Shown: positions 6,239-9,842 of the stretch, piece after piece
How positions within the stretch are numbered: the first letter of the stretch is position 1
Layout: each line of letters opens with the position of its first letter
Source of the DNA: DAIUCA01 sp964613675
GTDB taxonomy: Bacteria > Pseudomonadota > Gammaproteobacteria > Competibacterales > Competibacteraceae
NCBI GenBank assembly: GCA_964613675.1
Contig: CAZTIH010000101.1
Coordinates: forward strand, 1-9,842
Reading direction: 5' to 3'
DNA length: 9,842 nucleotides
Position numbers and translations under genes: made by a program
The notes under the pieces: generated by a model
The model's database searches: none
Told to the model about the DNA's origin: nothing
The model's input: only the letters and a program-made list of their open reading frames with translations

Positions 6239-6901
6239 TCAAGGGAAAGCCGGTAGTCCCACCTGCTCAGGGATAAAATCAAGGAAGCGGTCAAGGATGA
6301 CCTCCGCTTGCGAATAGGGCGCCCGATCCATCATCGGGTCGGGTATCGCCACCACCCGCATTCCCGCCGCTTTCGCTGCTTGCACCCCCGCTGGCGCGTC
6401 CTCCATCACCAAACAATGCGCGGGATCAACCCCCAATCGTCTTGCCGCCTCCAAGAAAATATCGGGGGCGGGTTTGCCGTGTTGCACGGCTTCAGCCGTC
6501 ACGATGCTGTCGAATAAGCCGAACAGTGCACCGTGTTTCTGCGTCTTCAGGGCAAACATGCGTTGACTTGAACTCGTCGCCACCGCTTGCGCAATGCCGT
6601 GAGATTTGAAGTGCGTGACCACTCGTTCGACCCCCGAAAATACTTCAGCATCGGGAAACCGCAATGCCAACATTGCCTCGCGTTCGGCCAAATAGTCCTC
6701 GGCAGACATGGGTAACGGCAACGCACCCACTAAATAACGGGCGGAATCAATCGCTGGCCGACCGATCATGTGGCGTTTGTGAGACCAATCGAATGTCAAC
6801 CCATATCGCGCTGCAATTTCCTGTGTCACGGCGGTGTAAATGCCCTCGGTATCGAGCAGCACTCCATCCATGTCATATAAAACGGCTTTAATACTATTCA
6901 T
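6239..6901 (-). CDS. HAD-superfamily phosphatase, pseudouridine-5'-phosphatase-like
   Basis: This is a 220-residue cytosolic HAD hydrolase with a helical cap between motifs I and II. Motif I is DMDGVLLDTE, with nucleophile D10 and acid/base D12. Motif II is VATSSS (T109/S110), motif III is K143 in QHGKPAPD, and motif IV is VMEDAPAG with E167 and D168. From memory the sequence resembles human PUDP (HDHD1/GS1) along its length, including YTAVTQEIAARYG, the QHGKP-PDIFL stretch and the last residues GLPAFP (GLPSYE in PUDP). That suggests a sugar- or nucleotide-phosphate substrate such as pseudouridine 5'-phosphate, but HAD specificity is hard to read from sequence. I prefer the ATG at 6901 over the adjacent TTG at 6904; GGGGG at 6908-6912 is a possible binding site. 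Its start is only 26 bases from the divergent binding-protein gene. Confidence 0.9.
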   Translation of the reverse strand: MNSIKAVLYDMDGVLLDTEGIYTAVTQEIAARYGLTFDWSHKRHMIGRPAIDSARYLVGALPLPMSAEDYLAEREAMLALRFPDAEVFSGVERVVTHFKSHGIAQAVATSSSQRMFALKTQKHGALFGLFDSIVTAEAVQHGKPAPDIFLEAARRLGVDPAHCLVMEDAPAGVQAAKAAGMRVVAIPDPMMDRAPYSQAEVILDRFLDFIPEQVGLPAFP

Positions 6902-6927
6902 CAACGGCCCCCATTAGAGAGATCACT

Positions 6928-8133
6928 ATGCGTTTATTTTGGTTACTAGCCCTTGCGGCGCTAATTTCCACGGCCCATGCGGAAATTAGGGTCAAAATTG
7001 GCTCGACTTTTGACCTAACGGAACAAGCCTCGGGGGTATCGCGGGAGATGCTCGTGGGATTGAAAGCGGCTTTCGATCAAGCGCCTACCCAAGGCATTCA
7101 AATCGAACACATTGTTCATGACGATAAATACGATCCCGTCCTTACTGCTTCATTTGTGCACCAGCTCATCGAAATCGAACGGGTAGTGGCGTTGGTGGGC
7201 AGTACAGGCACGCCAAATGCCGTAGCTTCACTCCCCCTCATTACCCAAGCGAATATCCCCGCAATCGGATTTTATACCGGCGCTGACATCCTGCGAACGG
7301 GCACCGATTTAGTGGTCAATTTTCGGCCAAGCTATGCCGACGAAGTGGTTAATTTATTTGAACGCTTTTTACGCGACGGGATTTTGCCCCAACAAGTCTG
7401 TTTGTATTTGCAGAACGACAGCTTTGGTCTCAGCGGAATTACGGGGTTGCGACGAGCGCTCTCAAGTTACAACACCACCGAAGTCCCCGCCATCGACCAC
7501 ATTCTGCAATCCCTCAACGCAATCGAACAGATTCCCGCTGACCAAAGTCACTTGCGCAATGGAATGGGACCCGTTGGGTTTTACGACCGCACCATTACGC
7601 GAGCCCGCGAGGGGTTTGAGTCGCTACGGGACTGGGAGCGCGTAAGTGGTCAGCTTTGCCGCGCCATCATCATCGTCGCCACCCAAGACCCGGCACTAGA
7701 CTTCATGTTTTACAGCCGCCGCAACCGTCGCGCTTGGGCGGCAGGACTCGTCTCGGTGATGAATCGGGACTATCTCGAACGGCAAATGCGCAATTTTGCC
7801 GACCTTGGAACAGTGTATTTCTCCCAAGTCGTCCCGCCCGTCGATGCGGATCTGCCCATCGTACAAGGTGCGTTAACCACAATTGGGCTGCCCCCGCGAC
7901 TCAATACCACGAGCCTAGAGGGATACATTGTGGGCCGTCTCGTGATTCATGGGATCAAACAGGCCGCGCAACAGGGCCAAGTCACAGGAGAGGCGTTGGT
8001 TCGTGCACTTTTGGGGAATCGCATCGAACTCGATGGGTTAACCCTCGATTTCACGCGGAGCAATCAAGGATCTCGGCGCACCTGGCTATGGCAATTTGAC
8101 GCAACGATCGGTCAATTCGCCCTATCCGAATAA
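6928..8133 (+). CDS. Periplasmic binding protein, Peripla_BP_6 (LivK-like) type, paralogue 1
   Basis: This 401-residue protein is predicted to be exported: residues 1-18 form a signal peptide (basic start, hydrophobic core, AHA before Glu19). The mature part follows the type I periplasmic binding fold of Leu/Ile/Val and amide binding proteins. Visible landmarks are IGSTFDLTEQ (24-33), DDKYDP (65-70), the STGTP binding loop (92-96), IPAIGFYTGAD (110-120), LQNDSFGLSG (161-170) and SLEGYIVGRL (329-338). The segment GMGPVGFYDRTITRAREGFESL (212-233) is shared with paralogue 2 and may be a subfamily mark. GAGAG at 6917-6921 precedes the ATG by six bases. The promoter must lie within or beside the start of the divergent HAD gene. 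The ligand is unknown, and no permease or ATPase gene is present in the window, so transport versus sensing cannot be decided. Confidence 0.9.
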   Translation: MRLFWLLALAALISTAHAEIRVKIGSTFDLTEQASGVSREMLVGLKAAFDQAPTQGIQIEHIVHDDKYDPVLTASFVHQLIEIERVVALVGSTGTPNAVASLPLITQANIPAIGFYTGADILRTGTDLVVNFRPSYADEVVNLFERFLRDGILPQQVCLYLQNDSFGLSGITGLRRALSSYNTTEVPAIDHILQSLNAIEQIPADQSHLRNGMGPVGFYDRTITRAREGFESLRDWERVSGQLCRAIIIVATQDPALDFMFYSRRNRRAWAAGLVSVMNRDYLERQMRNFADLGTVYFSQVVPPVDADLPIVQGALTTIGLPPRLNTTSLEGYIVGRLVIHGIKQAAQQGQVTGEALVRALLGNRIELDGLTLDFTRSNQGSRRTWLWQFDATIGQFALSE

Positions 8134-8205
8134 GCTTCACAAAGTACGACTATGCTGACTCGCAGTTTCACGATTGCCCCCGCTTTTTCATAAAAAGGAT
8201 CCGCC

Positions 8206-9408
8206 ATGCAGCATAAAAAATTGTGGCTTTTCACGCTTTTATTAACCCCTTGGATCGCATTTTCAGAGGAGGTGAGGTTAGGCGCGCTCATGAACCTCAG
8301 TGAACGAGACCAAGCCGTATCGAATGCACTGATTTCGGGCGTAGAAGCGGCGTTTCGACAAATGAGCACACCTGATTTAACGCTCAAGTTAATTGTGGAA
8401 GACGATCAGTACGACCCACAAATCACCCCCCTTGCCTTCCAAAAACTGCAACAGAATCGGATTGTGGGGTTGGTAGCGAGTACGGGGACACCCACAGTTC
8501 TCTCCATTTTGAACGATCTGCATCGTGCACGGTTACCCGCGATCGCCCTGTACACGGGGGCGGACGCCCTCAACGACTCCACGATTTTAGGCGGTGCCCA
8601 AGATTTATTTTTTAACTATCGGGCTCGTTACAGCCAAGAAGTCGCGGTGCTGGTACGACAATTTATAGAACGCGACCAAATCTCTCCCGAGAAGATTTGT
8701 GTATTTGGTCAAAATGACGGATTTGGTTTATTGGGAGTGCGGTACCTAAAACTTGAACTCGAGGCTTTCCAATCTGCCCCCGCTGTCGCCTACAACTTAG
8801 AAGCACTCACGGCAGTCCTCGATAGCCCCCCCGAAATGCGCAACTACCTCGGGCCAGTCGGCTTGTACGAGCGGGCGCTTTCTAACATTCGCGATGGCGT
8901 GGAATCACTTCAACAGTGGGGGGCAGAGAGCAAAGCATCTTGTGAGGGAATTTTGTTATTTGCGACCCAGGAACCTGCGATTGATTTTCTGGTTTACACC
9001 GAACAACAACGACTCATGTGGAAAGTTGGCGTGTTATCGGTGGTGGATCGGGCGATCGTCACCAATTATCTACGCCGTGAATCGCCACAACACATCACTG
9101 TCTATTACAACCAGCTCGTACCTCCCATTGATAGCCCATTGCCCCTCATGCAAGAGGCCATCGCCGCATTGGGATCTGAGAACGCGCAAAATACCATCGT
9201 ATTAGAGGGCTATATTGCGGGGCGACTGGCCGCGCACGGGGTATTGAAGGCGGGAGCCCCAGTAACGCCGGAAAGTCTCAAAATTGCGCTCTCTTCACAC
9301 CCCCTAGATCTTTCGGGATTAACTCTCGATTTCACCCAAGGTAATCAAGGCGCTAATGATATTTGGCTCCTGCGCTACGACCAGGACGATTTTCATCTTG
9401 TCCATTGA
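8206..9408 (+). CDS. Periplasmic binding protein, Peripla_BP_6 (LivK-like) type, paralogue 2
   Basis: This 400-residue protein has a signal peptide of about 20 residues (KK near the start, hydrophobic core, AFS before EE). It is collinear with paralogue 1: LGALMNLSER (25-34), EDDQYDP (65-71), the ASTGTP loop (91-96), LPAIALYTGAD (110-120), GQNDGFGLLG (168-177), YLGPVGLYERALSNIRDGVE (214-233) and LEGYIAGRL near the C-terminus. The predicted ligand loops STGTP and YTGAD are identical to paralogue 1, so related ligands are likely. Both proteins have two Cys at matching places (C165 and C246 here; C158 and C244 there), which might pair in the periplasm. AAGGAT shortly before the ATG is a good ribosome-binding site. 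The 72-base gap after paralogue 1 shows no clear promoter or terminator, so one transcript is likely. Confidence 0.9.
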   Translation: MQHKKLWLFTLLLTPWIAFSEEVRLGALMNLSERDQAVSNALISGVEAAFRQMSTPDLTLKLIVEDDQYDPQITPLAFQKLQQNRIVGLVASTGTPTVLSILNDLHRARLPAIALYTGADALNDSTILGGAQDLFFNYRARYSQEVAVLVRQFIERDQISPEKICVFGQNDGFGLLGVRYLKLELEAFQSAPAVAYNLEALTAVLDSPPEMRNYLGPVGLYERALSNIRDGVESLQQWGAESKASCEGILLFATQEPAIDFLVYTEQQRLMWKVGVLSVVDRAIVTNYLRRESPQHITVYYNQLVPPIDSPLPLMQEAIAALGSENAQNTIVLEGYIAGRLAAHGVLKAGAPVTPESLKIALSSHPLDLSGLTLDFTQGNQGANDIWLLRYDQDDFHLVH

Positions 9409-9433
9409 GGGATTCCCCCTTATCGCCTGACTT

Positions 9434-9440
9434 AAGAAGG
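9434..9440 (+). promoter_or_regulatory. Ribosome-binding site of the third binding-protein gene
   Basis: AAGAAGG lies nine bases before the ATG at 9450 and fixes that start. The 41-base gap after paralogue 2 holds nothing else recognisable. Confidence 0.6.
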
Positions 9441-9449
9441 TATTGAACG

Positions 9450-9842
9450 ATGTTGAAAGTGATGCAGTTCCCCGCTTTATGGCTCCTCTGCACACTGGGG
9501 ATCACGCCCCTTGTTGACGCGACGGAAATTCGCTTTGGGAGCCTTCTCAATCTTTCAGAACGCAATCAAACGCCTTCCCGCGAAGTCCTCAATGGCATGG
9601 AAGCGGCGTTTTTAGAGGCCCGTGATCGTTTACCGGCTTCATTGTTCGTCCGTGATGATGAATTCAATGCCGAACGATCCGTTCGCCAAGCTCAAAGCCT
9701 GATTGATGAAGGAATCGTCGCGTTTTTAGGCAATTTTGGAACCCCTACCGGACTGGCCATCCTGCATTTAATGGCGCGGTCAGATGTTGCGGGAATTGGT
9801 TTCGTCAGCGGCGACCAAGGATTTACCCAACCTCAATTGTTG
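9450..9842 (+). CDS. Periplasmic binding protein paralogue 3, N-terminal part (runs off window)
   Basis: The frame stays open from the ATG at 9450 to the right edge, giving 131 residues. Residues 1-24 look like a signal peptide ending VDA before TEIRFG. The mature start lines up with paralogues 1 and 2: IRFGSLLNLSERNQ (27-40), VLNGMEAAF (46-54), RDDEFN (68-73) and the VAFLGNFGTPTGLAIL stretch (90-105). It differs where the other two agree: the binding loop STGTP is NFGTP (95-99), and FYTGAD/LYTGAD becomes FVSGDQ (118-123). This suggests a different ligand or loss of the original one. It is the third gene in the same orientation, so probably part of the same operon. The C-terminal lobe is outside the window. 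Confidence 0.88.
   Translation, partial: MLKVMQFPALWLLCTLGITPLVDATEIRFGSLLNLSERNQTPSREVLNGMEAAFLEARDRLPASLFVRDDEFNAERSVRQAQSLIDEGIVAFLGNFGTPTGLAILHLMARSDVAGIGFVSGDQGFTQPQLL

Noticed and set aside
8112..8387. Minus-strand open frame across the paralogue 1/2 junction
   Set aside because: It overlaps the signal-peptide coding start of paralogue 2 and its ribosome-binding site, and the product matches nothing I recognise.

Overview
The window reads as chromosomal DNA of a flagellated Gram-negative bacterium, most likely a gammaproteobacterium. Three things support this: a PomA/PomB-type (sodium-type) flagellar stator, flgM-flgN flagellar export genes, and promoter-like sites that match the enterobacterial sigma-28 and sigma-32 consensus sequences closely. 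The sodium preference, and any marine or saline habitat, are inferences from the PomAB resemblance. I see no tRNA, rRNA, CRISPR array, insertion sequence or phage gene.

Layout. Positions 1-2210 (+) hold two tandem chemoreceptor genes. The first is only a 3' end and finishes with a proline-rich tail and a CheR/CheB-type tether pentapeptide. The second is complete, has a periplasmic Cache domain, lacks a tether, and has a sigma-28-like promoter in front of it. Positions 2279-5530 (-) form a motility cluster in the order flgM, flgN, pomA, pomB and a second pomB paralogue broken by a one-base frameshift. A second sigma-28-like promoter lies upstream of flgM. In the divergent gap, a textbook sigma-32 promoter drives a small heat-shock protein gene (5783-6226, +). 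A HAD phosphatase closely resembling pseudouridine-5'-phosphatase (6239-6901, -) is convergent with it. From 6928 to the right edge (+) run three tandem, diverged paralogues of a secreted Peripla_BP_6 (Leu/Ile/Val-type) binding protein. The third runs off the window and has altered residues at the predicted ligand-binding loops.

How it fits together. The receptors sense ligand and bias the motor through the Che pathway. PomA/PomB are the ion-conducting stators that power the motor. FlgM holds sigma-28 inactive until the hook is complete, and FlgN chaperones the hook-filament junction proteins. The two sigma-28-like promoters would place flgMN and the second receptor in the late flagellar class. 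The binding-protein array has no transporter permease or ATPase in view, so whether it serves uptake or signalling is open.

The most notable items are the tandem and frameshifted second pomB, the three-gene binding-protein array, and the three well-formed alternative-sigma promoters. I found no clearly new type of system.
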